From NCBI GenBank assembly GCA_017449975.1, contig JAFSYK010000084.1, positions 1-64,000 on the forward strand: a stretch of 64,000 nucleotides of DNA. Direction: 5' to 3'. This DNA comes from Bacteroidales bacterium (GTDB lineage: Bacteria; Bacteroidota; Bacteroidia; Bacteroidales; P3). The notes under the pieces are model-generated. The model was given only the letters and a program-made list of their open reading frames with translations, had not been told where the DNA came from and did no database searches. A program made the translations under genes and the position numbers. The first letter of the stretch is position 1, and every line of letters starts with the position of its first letter. Below are positions 16,574 to 25,146 of this stretch, piece by piece.

Positions 16574-19018
16574 ATGAAAAAACTTGGTTTTTTAATGCTG
16601 ACATTGGTCGCATTGATGACGGTTGCCCAAGCACAAGGGACCTCGAACAGTAGCTCCAAGAAAGTATCGATCAGTGGAACGGTACGAGATGCAAAAACAA
16701 AAGAGGCATTGCCGTTTGTGAACGTAGGTTTGATGCGAGAGACGGACACGGTGTTCATGCGTGGCGGCGCCTCGGATTTCGAGGGTCGTTTTTCGATTGG
16801 CGACATCAAGCCTGGCAAATACCTGTTGCAGGCAAGCTGTGTAGGTTATGAGAATTATACTGAGACGATAGAAATCAATAAATCATTAGATAAATTAGAA
16901 ATCAATTTAACAGGCGGCACGATGTTGCAAGAGGTGCAGGTTACGGCGAAGCGTCCGCTCTATTTGATGGATGGCGAAAAGAACATGTATAACACCAAAG
17001 AGGACCCCTCCATCCAGACCGGTACGGCCAGCGACGCCCTGCAGAATGCCCCGGGCGTGGAGGTGGATGCCGAAGGCAACATCACGCTGCGCGGTGTGTC
17101 GAGTGTGGAAATTTGGGTGAACGACCGTCCCTCGCACATGAACGAGGAAGCCTTGAAGCAGTACATCAAGCAGTTGCCCGCCAACGCCATCGAACGCATC
17201 GAGGTCATCACCAACCCGTCGGCACGCTATTCTACAAGTGGCGGCGTCATCAACATCGTAACCAACCAGACCATCACCCGCAACGAGCTGCTTTGTGTCG
17301 GACTGCAGGCCACCACCACACCGATGCTGTCCCCGTGGATCAGCTATGTGTGGGCGAATGAGAAGGTGGACTTCAACCTCTATCTGAATGGTCGATACGG
17401 CACCCATGAGTATGGTTCCGACGGCACAAACACCCTCCTCGATGCCAACGGCGACACGAGTCGATACCAGTCTTTCAACACCGAGAGCAACAATCCGAAT
17501 ATCGGCGGCTATGTGGGTTTCAACATCAACTGGAATATCGACAGCATGACCCACCTGTCGGCCTGGATGGGTGCCTATCCGGGATGGAGCCACGGAGAGG
17601 GCTACAGCGACTATACCTACCGCGAATTCCAGCCCACTTTGTCCGACCTGAGCTACACCGATTCGGCGAAAAGCCATAACTTCTGGGGTGGCGGCTATGC
17701 CGGCGTATGGTACGAGCACCGCTACGATACCACAGGACGCAAACTGAGCCTGAACTTCAACGGCAGCCTGTGGAGCAACAACAGCAGCGAAGACCAGTGG
17801 CGACGCTACAGCGCGGCCACAGCACGAGACTTCGACCGGCAATGTACGTCCGACCAGTTCTCTCCCAGTGCCAGAATTAGCGCGGACTACACGCTGCCGT
17901 TGAAACACGACATCACCATTGAGTTTGGAGGCGAGCTGAATGTTGACTATTCCAGTCGCAGCGAAACGATAGACAGCCTGCTGCCTACCGGCGAATGGAA
18001 CAATATGCAATACCGCTCGTATATGTCGAAGGGTCGGAGCATCGCACCCAACCTCTATGCAACCGCACAAAAACGCTGGGGCGGCTTCACCGCCAAGCTG
18101 GGCCTGCGTTATTACAACAACTTCAAGAGCGGAACGATAGAGCATACCGCAGTCGGCGACAAGATGCGTATCGACACCCTCTTCTCCGGACTGATACCCA
18201 CCATCCACTTCAGCTACCAAACCAAGACCTTCGAGAGCTACAGCATCAGCTACACCCGCCGCTTCGCACATAGCGGGGATTTGTCCAACTACATGCCTTT
18301 CCGCATCTACAGCGACTACAGCTTCCGAACCGGCAACCCCAACCTGCTGATGTGCTACACGCACAATCTCGAAGCTGCATTCAACAAGTACGTCATGGGC
18401 TTCGGAAACGTCGGCCTCAACGCCTACTGGCGAGTCAACACCGACGAGCAAGGAAGCATGGTGGGAAGCACCACCGATGCTGTCATAAGCCCCTATCTGG
18501 TGAACTACACCTATCCCGTCAACATCGGTTCCAGCCACACCGAGGGAGTGGAGGCCAGCATTACCTACCGTCCTACAGGTTTCCTCAACGTGCGACTGAA
18601 CGCCTCGCTGTTCAACTATGGCTTCGACTACGACGGCTACAAGGAGAGCAAGGTAAGCTACAGCTTCCGTCTGAACATCTGGACGAAGTTGTGGCAGAAA
18701 CTGGAGCTGTTTGCCAACGCGCACTACACCTCACCGAGGCTGAGTCTCTACCGCATGAGCGTGGCCAACAAAGGTGTGGACTTCGGCGTAAGCAGCGACT
18801 TCTTCAACCGCAAGCTGAGTGTCTACCTCAACGTCAACGACATCTTCGGCATGGCGGAATGGGGCGAGAACACCACTGCACCCAACTACCAGACCACCGG
18901 CAGCCAGCACTTCAACTCGCGCTTCGTGAGCGTGGGTCTCACCTGGCGCATCGGCAAAATGGAGCTCGAAAACAAAGCCCGACAGGGAGCCACCGACAAC
19001 ACTCCCCGGGGGAATTAA
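16574..19018 (+). CDS. TonB-dependent-receptor-like outer membrane beta-barrel protein
   Basis: An 814-residue outer-membrane protein. The signal peptide is MKKLGFLMLTLVALMTVAQA; this ATG is chosen over one 54 nt upstream because it starts the signal peptide and lies well inside the transcript. A carboxypeptidase-regulatory-like beta-sandwich follows (residues about 30-110, SGTVRDAKTKEALPFVNV), then a plug-like domain (ASDALQNAPGVEVDAEGNIT, IERIEVITNPSARYSTSGG) and a large C-terminal barrel rich in aromatic strands, as in OMP_b-brl_3 proteins. It is the first gene of a cluster with an ABC pair and a GntR regulator, which suggests an inducible envelope function rather than a SusCD pair. Confidence 0.9.
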   Translation: MKKLGFLMLTLVALMTVAQAQGTSNSSSKKVSISGTVRDAKTKEALPFVNVGLMRETDTVFMRGGASDFEGRFSIGDIKPGKYLLQASCVGYENYTETIEINKSLDKLEINLTGGTMLQEVQVTAKRPLYLMDGEKNMYNTKEDPSIQTGTASDALQNAPGVEVDAEGNITLRGVSSVEIWVNDRPSHMNEEALKQYIKQLPANAIERIEVITNPSARYSTSGGVINIVTNQTITRNELLCVGLQATTTPMLSPWISYVWANEKVDFNLYLNGRYGTHEYGSDGTNTLLDANGDTSRYQSFNTESNNPNIGGYVGFNINWNIDSMTHLSAWMGAYPGWSHGEGYSDYTYREFQPTLSDLSYTDSAKSHNFWGGGYAGVWYEHRYDTTGRKLSLNFNGSLWSNNSSEDQWRRYSAATARDFDRQCTSDQFSPSARISADYTLPLKHDITIEFGGELNVDYSSRSETIDSLLPTGEWNNMQYRSYMSKGRSIAPNLYATAQKRWGGFTAKLGLRYYNNFKSGTIEHTAVGDKMRIDTLFSGLIPTIHFSYQTKTFESYSISYTRRFAHSGDLSNYMPFRIYSDYSFRTGNPNLLMCYTHNLEAAFNKYVMGFGNVGLNAYWRVNTDEQGSMVGSTTDAVISPYLVNYTYPVNIGSSHTEGVEASITYRPTGFLNVRLNASLFNYGFDYDGYKESKVSYSFRLNIWTKLWQKLELFANAHYTSPRLSLYRMSVANKGVDFGVSSDFFNRKLSVYLNVNDIFGMAEWGENTTAPNYQTTGSQHFNSRFVSVGLTWRIGKMELENKARQGATDNTPRGN

Positions 19019-19024
19019 ATTGAA

Positions 19025-19080
19025 GAAATGGGGCTGATTAGTCCAATTGGTCTAATTAGTTTAATTAGTCCAATAATAAC
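19025..19080. repeat. CTAATTGG nonamer repeats
   Basis: Five degenerate units of the (T/G)CTAATTAGT / CCAATTGGT type lie between the receptor gene and the ABC ATPase gene. No gene is present in the 85-nt spacer. Confidence 0.6.
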
Positions 19081-19103
19081 TTAGTAATCAAAGAAAAAAA
19101 ACT

Positions 19104-19958
19104 ATGATAGAAATCAAGAATCTTAGCTTCAGCTATAAGAAGATGCCGGTGTTCACGAACATCGACCTCACATTTGACGGCAAAGTCGACAGCAACGACG
19201 AGCAACGCGGCCATATCTACGGCCTGCTGGGCGAAAACGGCGTGGGCAAGACCACCCTGTTGAAACTTATCTGCGGACTGCTGCGTCCGAAAGAAGGCTG
19301 TTGCAGCGTAGACGGGTTCACCAGCCAGGAGCGGCTGCCCGAGATGTTGCAACACATCGTGTTCCTGCCCGACGAGGTGAAGATACCGGACGGCGCCACC
19401 CCGCAGCAATTTGTCGACGAGCTGCTCCCGTTCTATCCCGAATTTGCACAGGGAACGTTCCTGCACCTGATGCAGGAGCTGGAGGTGGAGCCCGACCGTA
19501 AATTCAAGGAGATGAGTTTCGGTCAGCAGAAAAAAAGTCTCATCGCCGCCAGTCTGTCGCTGGGAACCGATTATGTGCTCTTTGACGAACCCACCAACGG
19601 ACTGGACATCCCCAGCAAGGCACAGTTCCGCTCGATCTTGAGCAAAAGAGCCGACGAGCGCAGCACCATCATCATCTCGACCCATCAGGTGAAAGATGTG
19701 GAAAACCTCATCGACCCCATTGTCATACTGAGCAACAATGCCGTGATGCTTGACGCCAGCGTGCAACGCATCACGGAAAAGCTCTACTTTGAATATGGCG
19801 GAGAGAAGCGCGACGACGCACTGTACAGCGAGATGCAACCCGGAGGCTATCTGAATGTCCTGTCCAACGCCACCGGCGAGGAGAGTCAGATCAATATCGA
19901 GGCCCTGTTCAACGCCGTGCTGAAAAACAAGAGTGTTTTTAAAGAAATGTTTAAATAA
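19104..19958 (+). CDS. ABC transporter ATP-binding protein
   Basis: A 284-residue ABC ATPase. Walker A is GENGVGKTT (residues 43-51) and Walker B plus the catalytic Glu are YVLFDEPTNGLD (about 157-168); the switch His is in STHQVKD. The signature is degenerate, MSFGQQKK instead of LSGGQ, as in several exporters coupled to YtrA regulators. It begins 12 nt before the membrane-protein gene and forms its ATPase partner. By analogy with Bacillus YtrABCDEF, the system may respond to cell-envelope stress, which is an inference. Confidence 0.93.
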   Translation: MIEIKNLSFSYKKMPVFTNIDLTFDGKVDSNDEQRGHIYGLLGENGVGKTTLLKLICGLLRPKEGCCSVDGFTSQERLPEMLQHIVFLPDEVKIPDGATPQQFVDELLPFYPEFAQGTFLHLMQELEVEPDRKFKEMSFGQQKKSLIAASLSLGTDYVLFDEPTNGLDIPSKAQFRSILSKRADERSTIIISTHQVKDVENLIDPIVILSNNAVMLDASVQRITEKLYFEYGGEKRDDALYSEMQPGGYLNVLSNATGEESQINIEALFNAVLKNKSVFKEMFK

Positions 19959-19970
19959 GGAGGAAAGGAT

Positions 19971-20789
19971 ATGAACAACAAGTTTGAATGGAACCGTTTT
20001 TGCAACGTCGTTAAGAAAGACTTCCGCAATATGTGGCCGACCTTCGGCACCACCGCCATCGTGCTGGCATCGCTGCCTTTCACCGTATGGCTGCTGGGAC
20101 TGGTCATCGACCGTACGGCAGTGATTGACCCTTATTGGCGCGTGGTGATGATTATGCTCGTCTCTTCGCTTGCGGCGATTATGCTGCCGTCGCGTCTCTA
20201 CCGCACCATGAACCTCCGCAACGAGGGCATATACTACGCCATGCTGCCGGCCTCCAAGCTGGAGAAATACCTGAGCATGCTATTCTTCACCTTCATCGTG
20301 GCTCCTGCGGTTGTTTACCTGGGTAGCATGGTGCTTGACATCATCCTGCGTCTCCTGCCTGCGGGCCCGTACCATCATTGGCTCTGGCAGAGCAAGGGAG
20401 GCTTCCCCCTGATCACCTCTTTCTCGGCTGACGACAACTTCATGTCAGGCTTCCACAGCTGGCTCCTGACCGCCGCCACATGGACGAGCCTCTTCGCCAC
20501 ACCGGCCATATTCCTCTATGCTGCCACGCTGTTCAAGAAACACAAAGTGCTCTACACCTTTCTCATCCTCTACCTGTTGGAGTTCGTGCTCACCGTCGTT
20601 GCCATTCCCATCGTTGTGGCGCTCATCAAAAACGCCGATTTCTTGGAGTGGTTCTATGACACAATATTTCAATATGGACCTGAGAATCTGATGAACTGGG
20701 TGATGGGCATTATCGCTGTGTTTAATTTCATGATTTTCGTCCTCTTCACCTGGTTGACTTGGCGTCGCTTGAAAAAGATGCCATACTGA
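19971..20789 (+). CDS. ABC-2-like membrane protein, partner of the ABC ATPase
   Basis: A 272-residue protein with about six hydrophobic segments (around residues 25-50, 55-75, 100-130, 165-190, 195-225 and 240-265) and no recognisable enzymatic motif. It follows the ATPase by 12 nt behind a GGAGG-like sequence. Position and topology make it the permease of the ABC pair; the substrate is unknown. Confidence 0.8.
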   Translation: MNNKFEWNRFCNVVKKDFRNMWPTFGTTAIVLASLPFTVWLLGLVIDRTAVIDPYWRVVMIMLVSSLAAIMLPSRLYRTMNLRNEGIYYAMLPASKLEKYLSMLFFTFIVAPAVVYLGSMVLDIILRLLPAGPYHHWLWQSKGGFPLITSFSADDNFMSGFHSWLLTAATWTSLFATPAIFLYAATLFKKHKVLYTFLILYLLEFVLTVVAIPIVVALIKNADFLEWFYDTIFQYGPENLMNWVMGIIAVFNFMIFVLFTWLTWRRLKKMPY

Positions 20790-20794
20790 TAGAG

Positions 20795-20942
20795 TAGTTA
20801 AGTAGTTAAGAAGTTAAGAAGTTAAGGCAAATGTACTGGCTGCTGTGCTTTCTTTAGAAGTTAAGTAGTTAAGAAGTTAAGTAGTTAAGGCAAATGTACT
20901 GGCTGCTGGTGCTTTCTTTAGTTGTTAAGTAATTAAGTAGTT
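20795..20942. repeat. Tandem duplication with GTAGTTAA repeats
   Basis: A 63-bp period is present twice: the core GTTAAGGCAAATGTACTGGC plus the following TGCTG(G)TGCTTTCTTTAG occurs at 20821-20857 and 20884-20921, each copy flanked by octamers of the AGTAGTTA type. The AAGGCAAATG core recurs in spacers near 38.6 kb and 48.0 kb. No gene is contained. Confidence 0.8.
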
Positions 20943-21695
20943 ATGAAAAAGACTTTTTTTATTGCCCTTGCGGTATGTATAACGCTCACGGGTTGCTATT
21001 TCAACCGTAACGTCGACGAGACCATTGAGACCGAGCGCTTCACGATGCGTATGGTGTCGTGGGATATGGACGTGGACAATGTGATAAAACACGGGAAGGC
21101 TGTCCGGGATTTTAAGGGACCTGACACTGTGGTGCAGAGTGGCACAGTGCCTGAGCTCGCTTACCTCTTGGCCTATTCATCGGATTCGATCAATTCAACT
21201 ACCCTGTATTGGTATGACAATAAAAAGCAAAATTTCCTCCCGGGATATACCTACCTAATTGTCGACCGCGACACCGCGCAGCCCTTGGACTACACACCCC
21301 TGCTGCATGCCATGATGAAGAAAGGCTTACTGCGTGCCGACACCACCTATGAGCCTATGCGTATCCTCGAAATCTTCGATAGGGCACGCTATGAGGCTCC
21401 GGTGGATACTATTGAAACATTTGTAATTAGTGATGATGGCGATACCCATTACGGTATTGAGATCAATACCATTAGTGCTTTCTCCATCGTCATGCGTATG
21501 AGGGAGCGGTACCGCATGCCTGTCAACCTTGCCCCCGGGGTGGACCCCTACTCGCAGACCGAGGAACGTTGGAGTAACGGCGACTGGAAAGCCGACAGCC
21601 TGTGGCTCGACAGCAGAGGCATGCGTATCGTCCCCGACCCACAGGGCCGCCAGATGCGCGTCATCGAGTTCAACCGGTGTAAGGGAAAGATATAG
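20943..21695 (+). CDS. Lipoprotein of unknown function
   Basis: A 250-residue protein with a lipoprotein signal peptide; the lipobox is TLTGC (Cys18). The mature part is hydrophilic and mixed alpha/beta with no family I can name. It lies between the ABC membrane protein and the GntR gene in the same orientation, so it may be an accessory surface component of that cluster. The spacer before it holds a tandem duplication. Confidence 0.75.
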   Translation: MKKTFFIALAVCITLTGCYFNRNVDETIETERFTMRMVSWDMDVDNVIKHGKAVRDFKGPDTVVQSGTVPELAYLLAYSSDSINSTTLYWYDNKKQNFLPGYTYLIVDRDTAQPLDYTPLLHAMMKKGLLRADTTYEPMRILEIFDRARYEAPVDTIETFVISDDGDTHYGIEINTISAFSIVMRMRERYRMPVNLAPGVDPYSQTEERWSNGDWKADSLWLDSRGMRIVPDPQGRQMRVIEFNRCKGKI

Positions 21696-21731
21696 AATGC
21701 TTGAATGCCTGATTGAATGATTGTGAGAGTA

Positions 21732-21745
21732 ATACGACATCGTAT
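21732..21745. promoter_or_regulatory. Palindrome upstream of the GntR gene
   Basis: ATACGACATCGTAT has 6-bp arms with a CA spacer and lies 46 nt before the gntR-like start. It differs from the 16513-16530 palindrome, so a shared operator is not demonstrated. Confidence 0.3.
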
Positions 21746-21791
21746 ATTATGTCTACCACTCAAACAGTCAAACATTTAAACAATCATTAAA

Positions 21792-22163
21792 ATGGAATTT
21801 CAAAAGCAAAAACCGATATATCTGCAGATAGCCGACCGACTGATGGAGCAGATACTCAACGGCGAGCCCGCCGCTGAGGAACGCATGCCGTCGGTGCGCG
21901 ACGTGGCGGCCTCGATGGGCGTGAATCCCAATACCGTGATGCGTACCTTCGACTTTCTGCAAGGTGAGGAGATTATCTACAACCGACGAGGTGTGGGCTA
22001 CTATGTGACTACCGACGCCAAAAAGAAAATTCTCGCCGAACAACGACGAGAATTTATTGAGGTGGAGTTGCCACTCATCCGAAAAAAGATGCAACTCCTC
22101 GGAATAGACTGTGAGGATATAATAGGTAAAAATCAGAAACCCAATCCGAACATCTGCCAATAG
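21792..22163 (+). CDS. GntR family transcriptional regulator, YtrA type
   Basis: A 123-residue regulator with a winged-helix domain at residues about 5-75 (PIYLQIADRLMEQILNGEPA, ERMPSVRDVAASMGVNPNTV, GVGYYVT) and only a short helical dimerisation tail, the arrangement of the YtrA subfamily. These repressors usually control the adjacent ABC operon, here the genes from 16.5 kb. Its last 31 nt overlap the convergent C69 peptidase gene. Confidence 0.93.
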   Translation: MEFQKQKPIYLQIADRLMEQILNGEPAAEERMPSVRDVAASMGVNPNTVMRTFDFLQGEEIIYNRRGVGYYVTTDAKKKILAEQRREFIEVELPLIRKKMQLLGIDCEDIIGKNQKPNPNICQ

Positions 22164-23734
22164 CGGGCCTCGAGTGTCGACCAAGCCTCGCGGCTGTTGT
22201 CGTACACCCGACGCGTATAGTCGTTGAGCAGACGCGAAGTTTTCTTCGTTTTTCCTTTCTCTGCATATTGTCGCACCTCGGCTTCCAGCTCAGGCAGACC
22301 ATCAAAGGCCTGTTGCTGCTGCGACATAATCGAGTCGTTCATCTCTTTCTTGGTGCGCTGCCACGCCAAGGTGGCCAGTTTGTTGGCCCTGCGGTACTGC
22401 CAGACCAAGGCCGTCGGGTCGTAGCCTTTCTGACCACAGAGACCGAAGCTTGCGGGCAGCTCCGTGTTACCGGAAAAGATGGGGATGCGCGGCGACTGAC
22501 CCGGGTTGTCGACCGAGAACCAGCAGACGCCACCCACGGCGTCGGGCAGCCAGCCACGCAGCTGCGCCACCCAGCTGTAGGAACACCAGGCCACACTGAC
22601 CGTGCGGCGGAACTCGACGGCACCGGGATGCAGGTGGTTCAGCGTGTTCTGCATGGCCGTGGTCATCCACGGGTTGGCCAACGGGCTCACCGCCGTGTCC
22701 ATATAGTAGTTGCCGTCAGCCGCTTTGCGACGCACAGGCATCTTTATGTTCTGGCACATATCCATATCGGTACCCTCGTAGGTGCTGCGAAACAGGGCAA
22801 TGACCTGCTCCACCGAGACCGCCGAGTCGGGCTGCACGCTGAAGGGCAGCTCCGCCATGTCGAAGGTGAAGTGCTGCGACGGAGCCAAGGAATTGAAGAT
22901 AAAGTATTCCCGCTCGCGGAAGTTACGACCGTTGGCGTACTCGGGAGCGTAGGCTTTCCAAAACAGGAATTCCCCTTCGCCGTCCCACAAGCCATGCGCA
23001 CGGGCCACCGACTCCACATTATCCGAGCAGAGGAATTCGGCGGGACGGTCACGGTACAGACGGCCGATGCGCGGGATGTTGGCACTGACAGCCACATGAT
23101 GGTCGGGCACACGCTGCGCTACCCACACGCCGCCAATCGTATGCCGGCCGGCACCGATGATCTCCATCTGCCACACTTCGTGCGGGTCGGCGATGGTGAT
23201 ACACTCGCCCCCGTCGCCATAGCCGTATTTGTCGACCAGCGAGCCGATAAGCAGCACCGCCTCGCGTGCCGTGGTGCAGCGCTGCAGCGCCACACGTTGC
23301 AGCTCCTCGATGAGGAACAGCCCCTCGGGGTTGCGCAGCGTGTCGGGTCCGCCAAAGGTGGTCTCCCCTATCGCCAGCTGCTTCTCGTTCATACTGGGAT
23401 AGGCGGTGTTCAGATAGGCATAGGTGTGGCGCACTTGCGGGATGTAGCCGGCGATACGCACACCCGTGGTGTCGTCGCGCGACACGGTGTGGGCCGTGCC
23501 CTTGCGGATGGCCATCGTAGCACCCGCCCTGTGGTCGGCCGCCGGCTCCACAGAGAGCCATGTGCGGTAGCGACCGTCGCAGGTGTGCGAGGTGATGACG
23601 CTGCCGTCCGTCGAGGCACGTTGTCCTACCATGATGGAGGTGCAGGACTGGCCGTCAAAAACCTCCTCCTGGGCAAAGGAAAGCGAGAAGAAAGGTAAAA
23701 GGTAAAAACTAAAAACGAGAAGGCGATGGAACAT
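22133..23734 (-). CDS. C69 family dipeptidase
   Basis: A 533-residue exported Ntn-type dipeptidase (PepD/U34 family). A signal peptide (residues 1-21) is followed by the conserved start of the mature domain with nucleophile Cys31 (GQSCTSIMVG). Family motifs follow: GETTFGGPDTL, ATTREAV-like CTTAREAVLLIGSLVDKYGY, and GECITIADPHEVWQMEIIG. It cleaves dipeptides in the periplasm or outside the cell. It is convergent with the GntR gene, with 31 nt shared by the 3' ends. Confidence 0.93.
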   Translation of the reverse strand: MFHRLLVFSFYLLPFFSLSFAQEEVFDGQSCTSIMVGQRASTDGSVITSHTCDGRYRTWLSVEPAADHRAGATMAIRKGTAHTVSRDDTTGVRIAGYIPQVRHTYAYLNTAYPSMNEKQLAIGETTFGGPDTLRNPEGLFLIEELQRVALQRCTTAREAVLLIGSLVDKYGYGDGGECITIADPHEVWQMEIIGAGRHTIGGVWVAQRVPDHHVAVSANIPRIGRLYRDRPAEFLCSDNVESVARAHGLWDGEGEFLFWKAYAPEYANGRNFREREYFIFNSLAPSQHFTFDMAELPFSVQPDSAVSVEQVIALFRSTYEGTDMDMCQNIKMPVRRKAADGNYYMDTAVSPLANPWMTTAMQNTLNHLHPGAVEFRRTVSVAWCSYSWVAQLRGWLPDAVGGVCWFSVDNPGQSPRIPIFSGNTELPASFGLCGQKGYDPTALVWQYRRANKLATLAWQRTKKEMNDSIMSQQQQAFDGLPELEAEVRQYAEKGKTKKTSRLLNDYTRRVYDNSREAWSTLEARYWQMFGLGF

Positions 23735-23744
23735 AGGATGGATG

Positions 23745-23886
23745 GTTTAAGGGTTTAAGGGTTGGAGGGGTTTAAGAGGTTTAAGAGGTTTAAGGGGTTT
23801 GATGGGGTTATGGGGCTAATTGGACTAATGGGACTAATTGGGCTAATAAGACTAATTGGACTAATTGGACTAATTAGGCTAATTGG
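23745..23886. repeat. GGACTAATT and GGTTTAAGG tandem repeats
   Basis: The spacer upstream of the C69 gene contains about six GGTTTAAG(A/G)-type units (23750-23805) and about eight GGACTAATT-type nonamers (23813-23886). The nonamers overlap the 3' end of the M20 gene and encode its last residues. Confidence 0.75.
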
Positions 23887-25076
23887 ATTTCTTTGGCGAA
23901 GTTGTAGAGGAGGTTGGCGGTGGGTTCGATGATTTCGTCGGGAAAGTCGTAGTCGGGGTGGTGCAGCTCGACATGGTTTTCGCCGGCGCCGATGCCCAGC
24001 AGCGCGCCAGGGTAATGGACAAGGTAGTTGGAAAAGTCTTCGGACCAGCGGAAGGGCTGCGGCAGATGGGTGACGTGTCGCTGCTCGCGTTCGGCTATGG
24101 CCTGCAGCTGGGCGACGACGTGGGGTGTGTTCTCTGTGGCACGGAAGGGCTCCACCAGTTCGTGACACTCCTGTAGGCCATAGCGCTGCGCCACCTCAGC
24201 CACCAAGCCGTGGGCATCGTCGAGCAGCCGCTGCATGGTGTCGTTGGTGAAAGCACGCAGGGTAAACATCACTTCAGCGTCGCCCGCCGAGGTGCCGAAG
24301 GCAGGCTGTCCCAGCCGGATGGCGATGAGAGTGGACTGCTTGAATGCTTGATTGCCGGATTGCTTGAATGCTTGATTACTTGGATTGTTGAACTGATGCA
24401 TCCGCTGGACGATTTCCGCAACAGCCAGTCCCGGGTTGAGTCCGAGCTCGGGGGTCGAGGCGTGGGTGGGACGACCCGTCAAGCGATACACCACTCCGGA
24501 CGAGGCGGCAGCGAAGGTGCTATTGCTGAGCAGCACCTGGTTCAGCGGATAGTCCGGTATGTTGTGTACCGCCAGGATGCAACGGATGTCGTAGTGCTGC
24601 AGCACCCCGCTGTCGATGATTTTCTGCGCGCCGAGTCCCGTTTCCTCCTCGGGCTGGAAAATCAAGACAACGCCGCGGTGGGACAGCCGCTGTTGTGAGA
24701 GCAGCTGCGCGAGGCGCAGCAGTGTGGCGGTGTGGCCGTCGTGGCCGCAGCGGTGGCCGATGGGCAGCGCGTCGATGTCGGCGCGGAGGGCGATTGCTTG
24801 ATTGCTTGAATGCTTGATTGCTTGATTGCTTGAATGCTTGATTGCTTGATTGCTTGATTGCTTGATTGCTTGAATGCTTGATTGCTTGAATGCTTGATTG
24901 CTTGATTGCTTGAATTGTTGAGTGGCGAAGTAGGCCACGACGCCGTAGCCGCCGACGTGGGTGTGCAGCGCGTCGGGCGAGAGGGACTGCAGCTGTTCGA
25001 CGATGCGGTCGTGGGCATAGTGCTCATCGCCCGAGACGCCGGGATGGTTGTGGAGATCTTTTCGAAGAGAGGACAC
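23874..25076 (-). CDS. M20 family amidohydrolase with in-frame octamer-repeat insert
   Basis: A 400-residue metal-dependent amidohydrolase of the N-acyl-amino-acid/hippurate hydrolase group. The N-terminus has LRKDLHNHPGVSGDE, the metal site is GHRCGHDGHTATLL (residues about 107-120), and EEETGLGAQKII and the C-terminal SEDFSNY are also present. Between VVAYFAT and ALRADIDALP, where relatives have a short loop, residues about 53-95 are a repeat of the KQSSNQAI type encoded by 15 octamers. A second, shorter repeat is in the dimerisation domain (NQAFKQSGNQAFKQS). The reading frame is open in this sequence. The natural substrate is unknown. Confidence 0.9.
   Translation of the reverse strand: MSSLRKDLHNHPGVSGDEHYAHDRIVEQLQSLSPDALHTHVGGYGVVAYFATQQFKQSSNQAFKQSSIQAIKQSSNQAIKHSSNQAIKHSSNQAIALRADIDALPIGHRCGHDGHTATLLRLAQLLSQQRLSHRGVVLIFQPEEETGLGAQKIIDSGVLQHYDIRCILAVHNIPDYPLNQVLLSNSTFAAASSGVVYRLTGRPTHASTPELGLNPGLAVAEIVQRMHQFNNPSNQAFKQSGNQAFKQSTLIAIRLGQPAFGTSAGDAEVMFTLRAFTNDTMQRLLDDAHGLVAEVAQRYGLQECHELVEPFRATENTPHVVAQLQAIAEREQRHVTHLPQPFRWSEDFSNYLVHYPGALLGIGAGENHVELHHPDYDFPDEIIEPTANLLYNFAKEIQLA
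24334..24381. repeat. Intragenic octamer repeat, six units
   Basis: Six degenerate octamers (GACTGCTT, GAATGCTT, GATTGCCG, GATTGCTT, GAATGCTT, GATTACTT) lie in frame in the M20 gene, within its dimerisation domain. Confidence 0.85.
24792..24919. repeat. Intragenic octanucleotide repeat, 15 units plus one degenerate
   Basis: Fifteen consecutive GATTGCTT or GAATGCTT octamers (24792-24911) plus GAATTGTT lie inside the M20 gene. On the coding strand three octamers encode eight residues (KQSSNQAI). Gain or loss of one unit would shift the frame, and of three units would keep it. Confidence 0.97.
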
Positions 25077-25083
25077 GGGAGTG

Positions 25084-25146
25084 CGTTATTGAGTTAGTGG
25101 GGAACTATGGGGCTAATTGGACCAATTGGACTAATTGGACCGATGG
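25084..25146. repeat. GGACTAATT nonamer repeats
   Basis: The 54-nt spacer between the M20 gene and the murD2-like gene consists of GGGGCTAATT, GGACCAATT and GGACTAATT units that run into the last codons of the latter. Confidence 0.65.

Noticed and set aside
16907-18724. A 605-codon minus-strand frame opposite the receptor gene
   Set aside because: It lies wholly inside the receptor gene on the other strand and has no domain or signal.
24792-24919. CRISPR array
   Set aside because: The units are contiguous octamers without spacers, translated within a gene, and no cas genes are present.
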